Source: an uncultured Opitutia bacterium
Lineage (GTDB): Bacteria > Verrucomicrobiota > Verrucomicrobiia > Opitutales > Opitutaceae
DNA: 64,000 nucleotides
NCBI GenBank assembly: GCA_903862955.1
Contig: CAIPAH010000018.1
Coordinates: 19,358 to 83,357, forward strand
Direction: 5' to 3'
Under the pieces are notes generated by a model that had not been told where the DNA came from, searched no databases, and was given only the letters and a program-made list of their open reading frames with translations. The position numbers and the translations under genes were made by a program. Positions 34,382-44,347 of this stretch are shown here, piece after piece (position 1 is the first letter of the stretch; each line of letters begins with the position of its first letter).

Positions 34382-35217
34382 GGGCGGACGGCGTGAAGGT
34401 TCACCTGTTGCGAGAAATTATTGACCAATGGCGTCGCGAGAAACGGCTGTTTGGGCCCCGCCGCCACCTGCACATAACAGTCAAATCCCGCCGCTTCCAA
34501 TTGCGTCACCACCGCACCCAGCCCCGGCCGTCCCGGTCGGCTGTGCCATTCGACAAAGAGCGAACGCACCCGCGACAAGAGAGGGCCAATATCCTGGATG
34601 ACCTCGCCCTCCGCGCCTTCGACGTCGATTTTCAGCAGGTCGACGCTGGGTGGGAGACATTTGGAAAGCAGTTTCACCGGCACCATGAGGGACCGGCCTT
34701 CCGCTCTAGCGCCGGGCGGGAGCAAACTGCCGCCATCCGCACCGTCGGAACGGAACTCAATCATTCCTTCCCGCCCTGCCACCGCTGCCTCGATGAGTTC
34801 GCCTTCGACCTCCCAGCGCCGGAGATTCTCGCGGCAGCAGGCCGCCACCACGGGATCCGGCTCAAAGCCGAGATAACGGAATTTTCCATACCGCCATTTC
34901 CAGAAGAGTGCCGCCAAGCCAACGTTGGCCCCCGCATCCACCAGCGAGGGGATCTCCCCGGACCGCACCGGTGTTTCATAGATGCGATTGACGAAAATCT
35001 CGTCCCAAGCACTGAGAAAACTGGGGCCGTCGCAGAGCTGAATGACCCGCCCGTCGAACTTGACCTCTGCGCGGGTGTAGCGCGGAACAGTCCGCAGCTG
35101 ACGGTGAAACCGGTGCAAAGCCCGGTAGGCCGGGTTGCGCCACCACTCCCGCATATGCCACAGGGGTTGCTTGAGAAGTCCCCGCCAAAATCCCCGCGTG
35201 TGATAAAGGGTGCTCAT
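34378..35217 (-). CDS. FkbM-family methyltransferase
   Basis: A 279-residue FkbM protein: SLVDAGANVGLAALFWKW, YLGFEPDPVVAACC, then the family signature VDLLKIDVEGAEGEVIQD. The N-terminal 60 residues are basic and aromatic. It overlaps the next gene by ATGA and the gene before it by 4 bp, so it sits in the middle of a coupled minus-strand operon. Confidence 0.88.
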   Translation of the reverse strand: MSTLYHTRGFWRGLLKQPLWHMREWWRNPAYRALHRFHRQLRTVPRYTRAEVKFDGRVIQLCDGPSFLSAWDEIFVNRIYETPVRSGEIPSLVDAGANVGLAALFWKWRYGKFRYLGFEPDPVVAACCRENLRRWEVEGELIEAAVAGREGMIEFRSDGADGGSLLPPGARAEGRSLMVPVKLLSKCLPPSVDLLKIDVEGAEGEVIQDIGPLLSRVRSLFVEWHSRPGRPGLGAVVTQLEAAGFDCYVQVAAGPKQPFLATPLVNNFSQQVNLHAVRP

Positions 35218-36158
35218 CGCGTGAAACTCCGGGCTAACCTGCGCCCCAATCGCGTCAGAAATGAGGGCTGCCGGAAAACGAGCCGGCTCGTCCGGTCATC
35301 GGCCGCCATGTCGCGCGCGAGCGAAGATGGCGGAGTTAATGGGAATGACATCGGCCACGCTGGCAAAGCCGCGACTGGATTGGTCTCGCGGGTGTGGGTC
35401 GCGCCGATGCCAAAACCGATGTTCGAAACCAGGTTCCGGTAAGGCAGCACGCTCAGGCAGCCTTGCTGCCAAAGCGCCAGCGTCCACCGGTAAGCCCAGG
35501 AATCAATCCGGCCGCCCGCCGCGGCATCAAAATTTTCCTTCCAGTACCTGCGCTCCGCCTCATCCGGCAACCAATTTGCGAGCCAGCCAGCCCCGCCGCT
35601 TTGCTGCCATGCCGCCATCGAGTGATCGTAGTGGCGCCAGGCCCGCCGCCAAGTCGCCCACCCCCAGCAGTGGGGGTAGCGGGAAAAATAATAACTGGGG
35701 GAGGCGCCGGTTTCCTCGCCCTGAAAGGTGCATCCTGCGATCTGGCCGATCCGCGGCTCATCCCGGTAACGCTCCAGCAGCTCCGCGCAAAATCGGAAAA
35801 AAGTAGGATCCGGCACGCAATCATCCTCGAGGATGATGGCCTCGGGCTCACGCGCAAAAACCGCGTCCAGTCCGGACGAAACCCGCCGCGCCAGCCCGAG
35901 GTTGGACGGCGCGTAGTCGCGAATCACCTCGCACGGCCAGTCCACGCCCCGCTCCACCAGTGAACGCACTTCGGCGCAGAGGGCCGCATCCGCCGGCCGA
36001 TCCGCCCGCGGGCCGTCCGCCACGACATACAGCCGAGGTGGCCGCGCTCCGCGGATGCGCTCAAAAGCCCGCGCCGTGCAATCCGGACGATTGAAAACCA
36101 GGAAAACAACGGGCGGCATGACCACGTCGCTAGCCAAGGTCGGAATAGGTGGGGTCAT
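35214..36158 (-). CDS. Glycosyltransferase-like protein (HlpA-like GT-A fold)
   Basis: A 314-residue protein with a GT-A start VVFLVFNRPDCTARAFERI, VVADGPRADRPAD and the metal motif AIILEDDCVPDPTFF. Later, HCWGWATWRRAWRHYD is characteristic of a group sometimes named hemolytic protein HlpA, whose members are in fact glycosyltransferase-like. The ATG at 36158 is chosen; an earlier in-frame ATG at 36233 adds non-conserved residues. It is first in a minus-strand operon running to 32697 and probably to 31607. Confidence 0.78.
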   Translation of the reverse strand: MTPPIPTLASDVVMPPVVFLVFNRPDCTARAFERIRGARPPRLYVVADGPRADRPADAALCAEVRSLVERGVDWPCEVIRDYAPSNLGLARRVSSGLDAVFAREPEAIILEDDCVPDPTFFRFCAELLERYRDEPRIGQIAGCTFQGEETGASPSYYFSRYPHCWGWATWRRAWRHYDHSMAAWQQSGGAGWLANWLPDEAERRYWKENFDAAAGGRIDSWAYRWTLALWQQGCLSVLPYRNLVSNIGFGIGATHTRETNPVAALPAWPMSFPLTPPSSLARDMAADDRTSRLVFRQPSFLTRLGRRLARSFTR

Positions 36159-36387
36159 GGGCGTCGGGTGCCGGCAAGGCACGCTGTGATATGAAGTCGA
36201 TTCCGATGCGCGACAAGAACGCGTGTTTCCCAAAGCCGGGCGGGTTCACCCACTTCGGCCTTGCCCGCCTCCCCGGTTGGGTGCAACGAGCGGCCTCCCG
36301 GGCTGGGCAGACGCGGGTGGCAACGAGGGCCTCCATCCACGTGGATTTCCAGTCGAGTTTGAAGCTGAAATCAGCGTGCATTGTTCG

Positions 36388-37629
36388 ATGGAACGCTCCG
36401 GGCCAAAGCTTTCTGTGGCGCGCGAAAATGACATTCCAGCGCTGGACGGAATACGCGCCTATGCGGTGTGTTCGGTGGTGATGGGCCATTTTGTTCCGAT
36501 CCCGTGGCTCCAGAGTCTGATCGGTTGGGGCGATACCGGCGTGTTCATCTTCTTTTGCCTGAGCGGTTTTCTGATCACGCGGATTCTCCTGCAAGGGACC
36601 GACCGCACCCATCCTGGGCAAAGGGGAACCTTACTAAAATCGTTCTCGCGCCGCTTTCTGCGCATTTTCCCCATCTATTACTTGGTATTGGGCGCCGGCG
36701 TGGCCCTCCAGTACCCGCCCATTGTCGATAACCTGTTTCGACTTGCCACTTATTCGGTGGGGATACCGGGGCTGCCGCCTTTGTCGCCCTTGCGGAGTGC
36801 CTCCCATCTCTGGTCCTTGAGCGTGGAGGAGCAGTTTTACCTGGTTTGGCCCTGCCTCATAGTGTTGGGCCCGCGCCGGTGGCGTCTCGGGTTCACTCTC
36901 ACCGCGATCTTGGCGAGCTTTGCCTACAAGCTCCTCCTTGCCATGTATGGCGGCAACTACGGCGAGATCTTCCGGCCGGCGCTGGGTTGCGTGGATTCCT
37001 TGGGGTGCGGATCGCTGGCCGCGATCCTCTTTCACGGTCCATCCTCTCCACTGCGCCAGCGGATCGCGTCATGGCCGGTTGTCACGGGCGCGTTTATCGT
37101 GGCGGCAGCGCTCTGGGCCTATCGCATGGTCAACATCGATCATCGCTACTCGGAGCACCTGACCTTCGGCGTGATCCAGGTCTTGGCCTTCGCCATCTTC
37201 TTTTCGCTGCTCATCCTCTTCCTGGCCGAACACCGGAACAACCGGCTTTCCACCGTGCTGTCGCTGCCACCCCTGCGCTTCATCGCGAAGATCAGCTATG
37301 GGGTTTATCTGTACCATTATTTCATGCCCATTGTGATCAACCTTCTCGTGCAAAAACTCGGCATGCCTTTCCCCCATTACACGCAGGAAAACGTGGTGCT
37401 CGCGGCCATTCCGCTGGCCTTCGTCGTCGCCACGGTTTCGTGGTATCTGATCGAGCAGCCGCTCCTCGCCCTAAAACGATTCTATCCTTATCCGAGAGCG
37501 CAGAACCAACTTGGAGGCCTGATGACCGAGATTGCAACTTGGCCAACGAATAGTGGCGTCAGCGCCCTCGGGAGACCGGAGTCAGCAGACAGTGCACCCC
37601 CACGATCGAAAACACCACCCAGACCCTGA
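36388..37629 (+). CDS. Acyltransferase 3 family membrane protein (OafA-like)
   Basis: A 413-residue protein with about ten membrane helices, expected to move acetyl or another acyl group onto a cell-surface sugar. Hallmarks: PALDGIRAYAVCSVVMGHF, WGDTGVFIFFCLSGFLIT, ASHLWSLSVEEQFYLVWP, ISYGVYLYHYF and WYLIEQPLL. The ATG at 36388 is chosen over an upstream in-frame start. The last 24 codons are low-complexity and overlap the convergent GT2 gene by 71 bp, so the original stop may have been lost. The 229-bp gap before this gene shows nothing recognisable. Confidence 0.87.
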   Translation: MERSGPKLSVARENDIPALDGIRAYAVCSVVMGHFVPIPWLQSLIGWGDTGVFIFFCLSGFLITRILLQGTDRTHPGQRGTLLKSFSRRFLRIFPIYYLVLGAGVALQYPPIVDNLFRLATYSVGIPGLPPLSPLRSASHLWSLSVEEQFYLVWPCLIVLGPRRWRLGFTLTAILASFAYKLLLAMYGGNYGEIFRPALGCVDSLGCGSLAAILFHGPSSPLRQRIASWPVVTGAFIVAAALWAYRMVNIDHRYSEHLTFGVIQVLAFAIFFSLLILFLAEHRNNRLSTVLSLPPLRFIAKISYGVYLYHYFMPIVINLLVQKLGMPFPHYTQENVVLAAIPLAFVVATVSWYLIEQPLLALKRFYPYPRAQNQLGGLMTEIATWPTNSGVSALGRPESADSAPPRSKTPPRP

Positions 37630-38425
37630 ACCACACCCATGGCTTTAGCCACGGCGGCACCGCCAGCCACACGAAGGCGGATCGCGTCAGCGGGTTTTCC
37701 TTGAAGCGCCGGGAGAACAACATCGCCAGGCGCTGCCCGCGCGGGCGGGAAAAAAGGTCCGCGCGCGACCAGCCGGTTTGGTCCGAATGGGGAAGAAGCC
37801 CGGCCTTTTCCGCCACGCGCAGTTGCAGGCCGCGCCGGTGGGCGCGCAGCGTGAATTCATAATCCGAAAAATAGTGCGGCAGCAGCCGGGGATGAAAGCC
37901 GCCCGTGCGCCCCACGTCGCGCCAGCGCAAAAACAACCCGCGGGTCGGCAGGCAGTTGATGGCGACGGGATTCGACTCGGGATTGAAGCGCAACCGCGCC
38001 AGGTCGGCGTGCAAGCCGCCACCACCCGGGATTGCGCCGTCGGCGGGCGCGCGCATTTGCCGCGCCAGGAGCAGCGTGTCGGGCCACGTGGCGAGTTCCG
38101 AGACGGCCAGCGCGAGAAAATCCGGGGCGATGTCCACGTCGTCATTCAGGAAACAGATCACCGCCTCGCCCGGCACGCCCTTCGCCGCCAGCCACGCGCA
38201 GGCGTGATGCAGGCAGCCCGCCCACCACCAGTGGCCGTCGCCGCGAATCACGACCGTGGACGGCAACACCGCCCGCACCGCGTCCGCCGTGCCGTCGGTG
38301 GAACCGTCGTCCACGAGCACGAGTTGGAAATCCTGCAGCGTCTGTCCGCGCAGCGCCTCCGCCATGCGGACCGTGATGGCCCGCCGGTTGTGCACGGGCA
38401 GGAGGATGTAAACCGGCTCACCCAT
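37559..38425 (-). CDS. GT2-family glycosyltransferase
   Basis: A 288-residue enzyme: VYILLPVHNRRAITVRM, LVLVDDGSTDGTADAV, the family-typical GDGHWWWAGCLHHACAWL and the metal site ICFLNDDVDIAP. RGLFLRWRDVGRTGGFHPRL and HYFSDYEFTLRAHRRG complete the acceptor half. A basic, hydrophobic C terminus suggests membrane association. It overlaps the end of the methyltransferase gene by 8 bp, and its 3' end overlaps the convergent acyltransferase gene. Confidence 0.87.
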   Translation of the reverse strand: MGEPVYILLPVHNRRAITVRMAEALRGQTLQDFQLVLVDDGSTDGTADAVRAVLPSTVVIRGDGHWWWAGCLHHACAWLAAKGVPGEAVICFLNDDVDIAPDFLALAVSELATWPDTLLLARQMRAPADGAIPGGGGLHADLARLRFNPESNPVAINCLPTRGLFLRWRDVGRTGGFHPRLLPHYFSDYEFTLRAHRRGLQLRVAEKAGLLPHSDQTGWSRADLFSRPRGQRLAMLFSRRFKENPLTRSAFVWLAVPPWLKPWVWFRVWVVFSIVGVHCLLTPVSRGR

Positions 38426-39389
38426 GCGTCCTTTCCAGCGCCATGACCAGGTTGTCGCCTTGGCCGAGGTGATCGAAAACAAACGACACCGCATGGTTGA
38501 AGCCGAGCCGGTTCAAGCCCGAGAAAAATTTCCGGGCCAGCCACCGCGTCCGGGGCCAGGCGCGACCCGTGGTCCAGAATGCCGAGGGCACCCCCGGGGC
38601 CGGCCGCGACAAGAGGTGCAACCATTGGAAGTGATACCACTGCGGCGAGGTGAGGATGCGACACCACCGCACCCGCAGCCCCGCCGCCTGCGCGGCGGCG
38701 GCCAACGACTGCCTGGAAAAAAGCTGGAGATGATACGGCGTGTGCCAGTGCGCCCACCGCGGGCCGAGCGCGCGGGCCATCAGCGAGCGGGCGTTCGGCG
38801 TGCTGACCAACACCGTGCCACCGGGCCGCAGCACCGCGGCCGCGTCCCGCAACAGCGTCACGGGATCGGCGGCGTGCTCGATCACCTGGTCGAGCGTGAC
38901 AAAATCAAAATAGTCCCGCGGGAAATCCGCCGCCCGGAACACGCCCACGTGCACCTTGAAATCGAAACGCCCGGCCACGCGCCGGATGTTCTCATCGGTT
39001 TCCACGCCCCACACCTCGCAGCCCCGCGCCCGGTGGTAACCGAGGCTTTCGCCGAAGCCACAACCCACGTCGAGCACCTTGACGCCGCGCGGCACCCAGC
39101 GGAACACCGCATTGCGCCCGCGCCCCAGCCAGAGGCGGATGGCGCCCAGCTCCCGGTGGGGCTGCCATTGCTCCAGCTGGCGCTCAGCCCGCGGGTAGAA
39201 ATTTGTGTAGAGCTGCTGCAGCTCTTCCGCGGAAAAAACGGCGTCGAGGAACTGGTGGCCACAGGCCGCACACGCGAACAAATCAAACCGGCCCGGGTAA
39301 CCGTAACGATCATCATACAGGCCGGTCAGGCTCGGGCCGACGCCGGCGCTGCCGCAGACGGGACAACGGGACCGGCGCGGTTCACTCAT
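38418..39389 (-). CDS. SAM-dependent methyltransferase with an N-terminal zinc ribbon
   Basis: A 323-residue protein. Two CxxC pairs (CPVCGSAGV near residue 9 and CAACGHQF near residue 40) form a probable zinc knuckle. The methyltransferase core follows: VKVLDVGCGFGESLGYH, VWGVETDENIR, FDFVTLDQVIEHAADP and VLRPGGTVLVSTPNARS. This architecture is common among sugar C- or O-methyltransferases of nucleotide-sugar pathways. It overlaps the preceding gene by 4 bp. Confidence 0.87.
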   Translation of the reverse strand: MSEPRRSRCPVCGSAGVGPSLTGLYDDRYGYPGRFDLFACAACGHQFLDAVFSAEELQQLYTNFYPRAERQLEQWQPHRELGAIRLWLGRGRNAVFRWVPRGVKVLDVGCGFGESLGYHRARGCEVWGVETDENIRRVAGRFDFKVHVGVFRAADFPRDYFDFVTLDQVIEHAADPVTLLRDAAAVLRPGGTVLVSTPNARSLMARALGPRWAHWHTPYHLQLFSRQSLAAAAQAAGLRVRWCRILTSPQWYHFQWLHLLSRPAPGVPSAFWTTGRAWPRTRWLARKFFSGLNRLGFNHAVSFVFDHLGQGDNLVMALERTHG

Positions 39390-40273
39390 GATGATTCCGA
39401 CCCGGCGCGGGGTCGGAAATGATAATTGAAATGAGCATCATCATGGCGCGCAAACGGCACGGGTTTCCCGGCCACGAGCACAAAAGCATCATACCCCTGG
39501 GCGCAGATCTTCCGCACCAAGCCTTCGGCGGAGAAATTTTCCCGCGCGCCTTGGTAAACCTCCACCATCAGCTCGGGGCGGTACCGCGCGAGGGTCTCCT
39601 GCGCCCCGGCGATCACCTCGGCCTCGCTGCCTTCCACGTCGATCTTGACCAAGTCCAACCGCGCCAGCGCCTCGCGCTGGACCCATTGGTCCACGGTCGT
39701 CACGCTCACCTCGTAGGTCTGCTGCACGGGTCGGCGCCGATCCGGCTTGAGTGAGCTGTAGGCGTCATCGGCACAGAAATGAAACTCCGCCCGGCCGCTC
39801 GCCGCTCCGATCGCCTGCGGATAAGCCCGAATTTTCCCGCTCAAGCCATTCCGGGCGATGTTGCGCTCGAGCATCGCGAAGGTCGCGCGCCCAGGTTCGA
39901 AGGCAAAAACCGAACCGATGCTTTCCCCGCCCGCCGCCCTCAGGCTGTGCAGTCCGATATTGGCGCCAATATCCATGAATACCGCCCCGGGCCGGGCCCG
40001 CAGCCGGCTTTCGAGAAACAATGCCTCGGGCTCCTCGAACTCGCCATGCAGGTAGAGCAACTGGCCGATGAGCGAATCGAGGGAGTATTCCACCTCCAGC
40101 CCACCCACCCGGTCGAGCGCATGCCCATGGCTGCAGCCCAGACCGAGCAGGTTCCCCAAACCCGGGGCCGCCAGCCAGCTGCGCGGCAGCATCTTGCGCG
40201 CGCCGCGCCGGAGATATCGGCGCCAAGCGCTGAGGGGCGGTGCAGTCGGGCGAATTCGATCATCCGTCCTCAT
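39386..40273 (-). CDS. FkbM-family methyltransferase
   Basis: A 295-residue protein with FMDIGANIGLHSLRAAGG, SVFAFEPGRATFAML and the signature DLVKIDVEGSEAEVIAGA. The ATG at 40273 overlaps the flippase stop by ATGA. It is the third FkbM enzyme of the cluster and the closest to the family consensus. Confidence 0.88.
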   Translation of the reverse strand: MRTDDRIRPTAPPLSAWRRYLRRGARKMLPRSWLAAPGLGNLLGLGCSHGHALDRVGGLEVEYSLDSLIGQLLYLHGEFEEPEALFLESRLRARPGAVFMDIGANIGLHSLRAAGGESIGSVFAFEPGRATFAMLERNIARNGLSGKIRAYPQAIGAASGRAEFHFCADDAYSSLKPDRRRPVQQTYEVSVTTVDQWVQREALARLDLVKIDVEGSEAEVIAGAQETLARYRPELMVEVYQGARENFSAEGLVRKICAQGYDAFVLVAGKPVPFARHDDAHFNYHFRPRAGSESS

Positions 40274-41793
40274 GAGGCCTCCGTTGTCCGAGGGCCCCGG
40301 AAAAACCGCCGGCCCTGGTCGCGGAACGTGGGATTGGCGACCGCTACGATCAACAGCGTCGAGGCACTCGCGAAGCCGAGCCACAGGAGCTGGCCTGTCC
40401 GCATGAGCCCGCCGGGCTCCAAATATTTCACCCCCCCCGCGACCACGGCCGACAGCGCCAGCGATGGCGCCGTGTCCCGCCACCACCAGTGGGCTGCCTC
40501 GCCCTGCATAAACCGTCGGTGCAACCGCCACACCATCCAACCAAGAAAGGGCAGTGCAATCACCAGGTAGCCGGTCGCTGCGCCGATGGCGCCAAAGTGG
40601 ATCGCCAGGTAGCACAACACCGGCAGCAAAAGGATGATCGCGGCCACATTGGATCCCAGCACCAGGGAAAACCACCCGTGCGCGAACTGGACGGCATAGG
40701 GAATGGTGTTGAGCGCGCCGATCATTCGCACCGCCACGAGCAACGCGACCACCGGGGCCGCTTCCGTCGCAATCGCCGCATTCAGGGTCCACACTCCCAA
40801 AACTTCCCGCCCGAAAAACACCAGGATCATGCCCGCAGGCAACACCAGCACCGCGATGCACTGGCAGGCTTGGTGGTAAAGCTGGATCAGGCGGTCCTTC
40901 TGCTCTTGGGCGATGCAGCGGGAAAACTCAGGATAAAACGTGGCGGAGACCGGGCTGATCAGAAAATAGAGCAAGTTGGCCAGCGTCACCGCGATGGAAT
41001 AGACCCCGAATTCATCGAGCCGGAGGAAACGGCTGAGCACGATGCGATCGGCCAGCCCCAGCAGCATGCCGCTGAATGTGACCGCCGTCATCCCCCGGGA
41101 AAAATCCAGGCTCGCCCGGACGTTGGACCAGGTCGTGCGCCAGGCGGGCTTCGCCTGTCCCCGCGCGCCCCGCCGCAGCGCAACATGGCAAACCACGACG
41201 GCGATCAGCGAGGCGGCAATCTGCGCGATGAAGAAAACCGTGATCGTCGGGGCGATGAAGATCACCGCTCCCACGGAAACCAACGCCCGCATCGTGGCGG
41301 TGCCCGCGAGGGCAAAATTCGCCGCCACATGATGCCGTGCACCCAGGAAAATTCCGATATACAGGTCGATCGGGACCTGCAGCGCCATCACCACCGCCAT
41401 CAGCAGGATCGCGCGTTGCGCCGAGCCGGCCCCGATCTGGTCCAATTGGAGCCAATGGTGCGCCAGCCAGCCACTGAGTCCGGCCACCACCACGCCGAGC
41501 CCCAATCCCACCAGCCAGGCGAGATGAAGGAAGGCGAATTGTTGTTCGACTACGGCGGCAGGACCGTCTTTTTCGACCGCCGAGGTTTTTCGATTGGCGG
41601 AGTCCGACAACCCGGCGCTGACGAACCCGAGGACGGCCTGCAGCAGGAGACAAAAGGCCACCAACCCGAAATTCTCCCGGCCCAACCAGTGCAGGTAGAT
41701 GGGCGTCGCCAGAAATGCGACCGCGCCCGCCCAGGTCCGGCCCACGAGATTGACCCCGAGCGACAGTTTCAACGATGCCCGCATGCCACCCAT
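40270..41793 (-). CDS. Wzx-like oligosaccharide flippase
   Basis: A 507-residue protein with 12-14 membrane helices and no large soluble domain. It begins LKLSLGVNLVGRTWAGAVAF, then PIYLHWLGRENFGLVAF, the usual polysaccharide-flippase start. VYSIAVTLANLLYFLISPVS in the middle and GFASASTLLIVAVANPTF at the end fit the MOP superfamily. It should move undecaprenyl-linked repeats to the periplasm for the Wzy/WaaL-like protein. It is first in a coupled minus-strand operon, and 150 bp separate it from the divergent methyltransferase gene. An ATG at 41784 is an alternative start. Confidence 0.88.
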   Translation of the reverse strand: MGGMRASLKLSLGVNLVGRTWAGAVAFLATPIYLHWLGRENFGLVAFCLLLQAVLGFVSAGLSDSANRKTSAVEKDGPAAVVEQQFAFLHLAWLVGLGLGVVVAGLSGWLAHHWLQLDQIGAGSAQRAILLMAVVMALQVPIDLYIGIFLGARHHVAANFALAGTATMRALVSVGAVIFIAPTITVFFIAQIAASLIAVVVCHVALRRGARGQAKPAWRTTWSNVRASLDFSRGMTAVTFSGMLLGLADRIVLSRFLRLDEFGVYSIAVTLANLLYFLISPVSATFYPEFSRCIAQEQKDRLIQLYHQACQCIAVLVLPAGMILVFFGREVLGVWTLNAAIATEAAPVVALLVAVRMIGALNTIPYAVQFAHGWFSLVLGSNVAAIILLLPVLCYLAIHFGAIGAATGYLVIALPFLGWMVWRLHRRFMQGEAAHWWWRDTAPSLALSAVVAGGVKYLEPGGLMRTGQLLWLGFASASTLLIVAVANPTFRDQGRRFFRGPRTTEAS

Positions 41794-41942
41794 ATCATTG
41801 CGACCCGCATCGGGAGTAAAGGGCTGACTAATTGTGGTCTTCCGCGGCGGGCGGCCCAGTCGCTGCTCGACTTAGAACTCGCTGGCCCTCGCCCCCGCGC
41901 CTAGCTTGTCTCGTCCCATCCTCCGCAACAATCTATCCGCCT

Positions 41943-42680
41943 GTGAAATGGATATTTGACAGGAACACATTCAAACTCCGCCGGTTTCGTCCCCCGGAAC
42001 AGGTGTTCCACGAGGCTGAATACCTGCGGCACAACGCCCGCCGGCTGGAGCACCTCGCCAGCCTCCAGCTGGAAACGGCCGGCCGCAGCGTGCTGGAAGT
42101 AGGGGCCGGCATCGGTGACCACACCGGCTACTACCTCGACCGCGGCTGTCCGGTGACCATCACGGAGGCCCGGCCGGAAAATCTTGCGGTCTTGTCCAGA
42201 CGTTATCCCGGCAGGCCGGTGATCGCCCTCGATGTCGAGGCCCCGCAACCGCTGGCCGGCGCGCCCTTCGAAATCGTGCACTGCTACGGCCTGCTGTATC
42301 ACCTCGCCCAGCCCGACCGCGCGCTTGAGTTTCTCGCCTCGCAGTGCAGCGGGCGCTTGGTGCTGGAGACCTGTGTCTCGTTCGGCAGCGAAAATGAAAT
42401 GCACCTGGTGCAAGAGGACCGGTTTGACCCCAGTCAGGCCAATTCGGGCCGGGGTTGCCGGCCGACGCGGGCTTGGATTTTCTCCGCGCTTACCCGGCTC
42501 TTTCCGCACGTTTACGTTCCCCGCACCCAGCCCAACCACGAGCAATTCCCGGTTGATTGGACCCAGCCCGCGCAACACCACGGCGGCTTGCAGCGCGCGG
42601 TCTTTATCGCGTCGCGTGAGCCGCTGGGCAGTCCGCTCCTGAGTCCAACCCTGCTCGATATCCAAACGCGCCAGCTCTGA
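41943..42680 (+). CDS. SAM-dependent methyltransferase
   Basis: A 245-residue class I methyltransferase: SVLEVGAGIGDHTGYYLDRG, VTITEARPENLAVL, and EIVHCYGLLYHLAQPDRALE. The first residues (KWIFDRNTFKLRRFRPPEQ) resemble methyltransferases of surface-glycan clusters. A GTG at 41943 is the likely start; an ATG at 41832 would add a low-complexity leader. A gap of 79 bp separates it from the next gene. Confidence 0.8.
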   Translation: MKWIFDRNTFKLRRFRPPEQVFHEAEYLRHNARRLEHLASLQLETAGRSVLEVGAGIGDHTGYYLDRGCPVTITEARPENLAVLSRRYPGRPVIALDVEAPQPLAGAPFEIVHCYGLLYHLAQPDRALEFLASQCSGRLVLETCVSFGSENEMHLVQEDRFDPSQANSGRGCRPTRAWIFSALTRLFPHVYVPRTQPNHEQFPVDWTQPAQHHGGLQRAVFIASREPLGSPLLSPTLLDIQTRQL

Positions 42681-42759
42681 TTGAGGCATTTGGTGATGGC
42701 TCCCTTCCTTCCGTCGCGGTCATGAACCCCTCTTCCTTCCTCGCCACGGGCGCAGTCCA

Positions 42760-44265
42760 GTGAAAACCGAGCGGTGGGTCTGGCTGGCCGCGGCTGCATT
42801 GGCCGTGGGATTTTGGGTCTGGCGCGCCGTCGTCGCGCCGCTGCCGTTCTACGCGTTCCAGAGCGATCCCGAGATCATGTATTACGACAGCGCCATCCTG
42901 CTGGCGAACGGGCATGCGCTCGAGCACACCGACCATCCCGGCACCGCGCTGCAATGCACGGGGGCGCTGATCACGCGCACCCTCGGACTCGACCTGCCGA
43001 GCGCGTTCGACCCGGCAGCATTCAAGCGCTTCATGCTCGGCTGGAGGCTGCTCGCGCTCGCCAGCCTGCTGGGCACGGGTTTCTGGCTCGCGAAACGACT
43101 CGAGGGACGCGGCGCGTTCGTGGTCGCATTGCTCCCGCTGCTGTTCGCCTTCGACTACCAGACTTTGGTTTACTGGCTCACCTTCACGCCTGAGTCGGCC
43201 TTTTTCGTGCTGTATCTGCCGGTGGCACTGTGGTGTTTGCTGCGCGCCCGCGGACCTGGCTGCTCGTGGCGCGCGGGTCTCGGGCTGGCCATCCTGCTCG
43301 GTTTCGCCACGACGATCAAGCTCACGCTCTGGCCCGTCACGCTCTTCGTCCTCGCGCAGCTCGCGCTGTCGCGTGCGTCAACCGTTCCGCCGTGGCGGCG
43401 CTTTGTGGCTTACACCGGCGTCGCCGTGCTGGTCTTCGCGGTCGCTGCGACAGTGCTCGCTCACGATCCGATGGCACCTTGGCGCTGGGTGCTTGGGCTG
43501 ATCGAGCACAGCGGGCGTTACGGTGCCGCCCGGGCAGAGGGCGGATTCTTCCCGCCGTGGTCCGTGGGCCTCGAGGCCCTGCGCCGGGCCTTCGCGTTGC
43601 AGGCCTACACGACGCTGCCCGTCTACGCCGGCATTCTCCTGCTGGCGATCTGGTCCGCGCGACGCGATCCCGCGCGGGATGCCCGCGACCGGATTCTCGG
43701 GGCGAGTTTCCTCGCCGCATTTTTCCTGCTGCTGATGATGTTCCTCAAGCATCCCTACCAGGGCAAATACCTGATGCCGGCGTCGCTGCTGATTTTGCTC
43801 TATGCCGCGGCCCAGATTGAAAGCGGCCCGTTGCCCGCGTTGCGGTGGATCCGGCCCCTCGGCGTCGTGCTGGCGCTCATTGTCGTCAACGCCGTCCTCT
43901 CGCAAAAGCTGCTCTACGATTTCGCGATTTCGCGCGACGAGCGGGTGTGCGCCCACATTGATGGCTGGCTCGCCCGCGTGCCCCACGACGCGGTCGTCAT
44001 CAGCAGCCGCCTACCCCACCCGATCCCGGCGTTCCGGGAAATGGCGCGGGGTCCCCTGCTGCCGCTCTATTTCCAGCACTTCGGACACATCGAGCTCACG
44101 GGCACGACTTCCCTCGATTTTCAACGTGTGGCGGCCCCGGCCCTGCCGGCCCTGCCGGGCGTCAAGCGCGCCATTGCCTTCCTCAACACGCCCACCCCGG
44201 ACGCGCGGTGGGTGCTGGTGGATGCCAATCCGTCCGACGCGCTCTTCGTCTATCTCTTGAAATGA
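42760..44265 (+). CDS. GT-C-like membrane glycosyltransferase candidate
   Basis: A 501-residue protein with about nine membrane helices. The first periplasmic loop contains [20 protein letters not shown], an acidic motif in the place expected for GT-C enzymes, and a conserved-looking DHPGTALQ follows. A later loop [17 protein letters not shown] resembles ArnT-type proteins. The C-terminal 130 residues are soluble. A GTG at 42760 is the only reasonable start. Confidence 0.7.
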   Translation: MKTERWVWLAAAALAVGFWVWRAVVAPLPFYAFQSDPEIMYYDSAILLANGHALEHTDHPGTALQCTGALITRTLGLDLPSAFDPAAFKRFMLGWRLLALASLLGTGFWLAKRLEGRGAFVVALLPLLFAFDYQTLVYWLTFTPESAFFVLYLPVALWCLLRARGPGCSWRAGLGLAILLGFATTIKLTLWPVTLFVLAQLALSRASTVPPWRRFVAYTGVAVLVFAVAATVLAHDPMAPWRWVLGLIEHSGRYGAARAEGGFFPPWSVGLEALRRAFALQAYTTLPVYAGILLLAIWSARRDPARDARDRILGASFLAAFFLLLMMFLKHPYQGKYLMPASLLILLYAAAQIESGPLPALRWIRPLGVVLALIVVNAVLSQKLLYDFAISRDERVCAHIDGWLARVPHDAVVISSRLPHPIPAFREMARGPLLPLYFQHFGHIELTGTTSLDFQRVAAPALPALPGVKRAIAFLNTPTPDARWVLVDANPSDALFVYLLK

Positions 44266-44347
44266 TCCTTGCTGTCCACGCCCGGGGCCCGGCCCGCCCG
44301 GAAAAAACTTCCGTCTCCCCCGGCGTGCGCTACCGTCCTTTGCCCGC

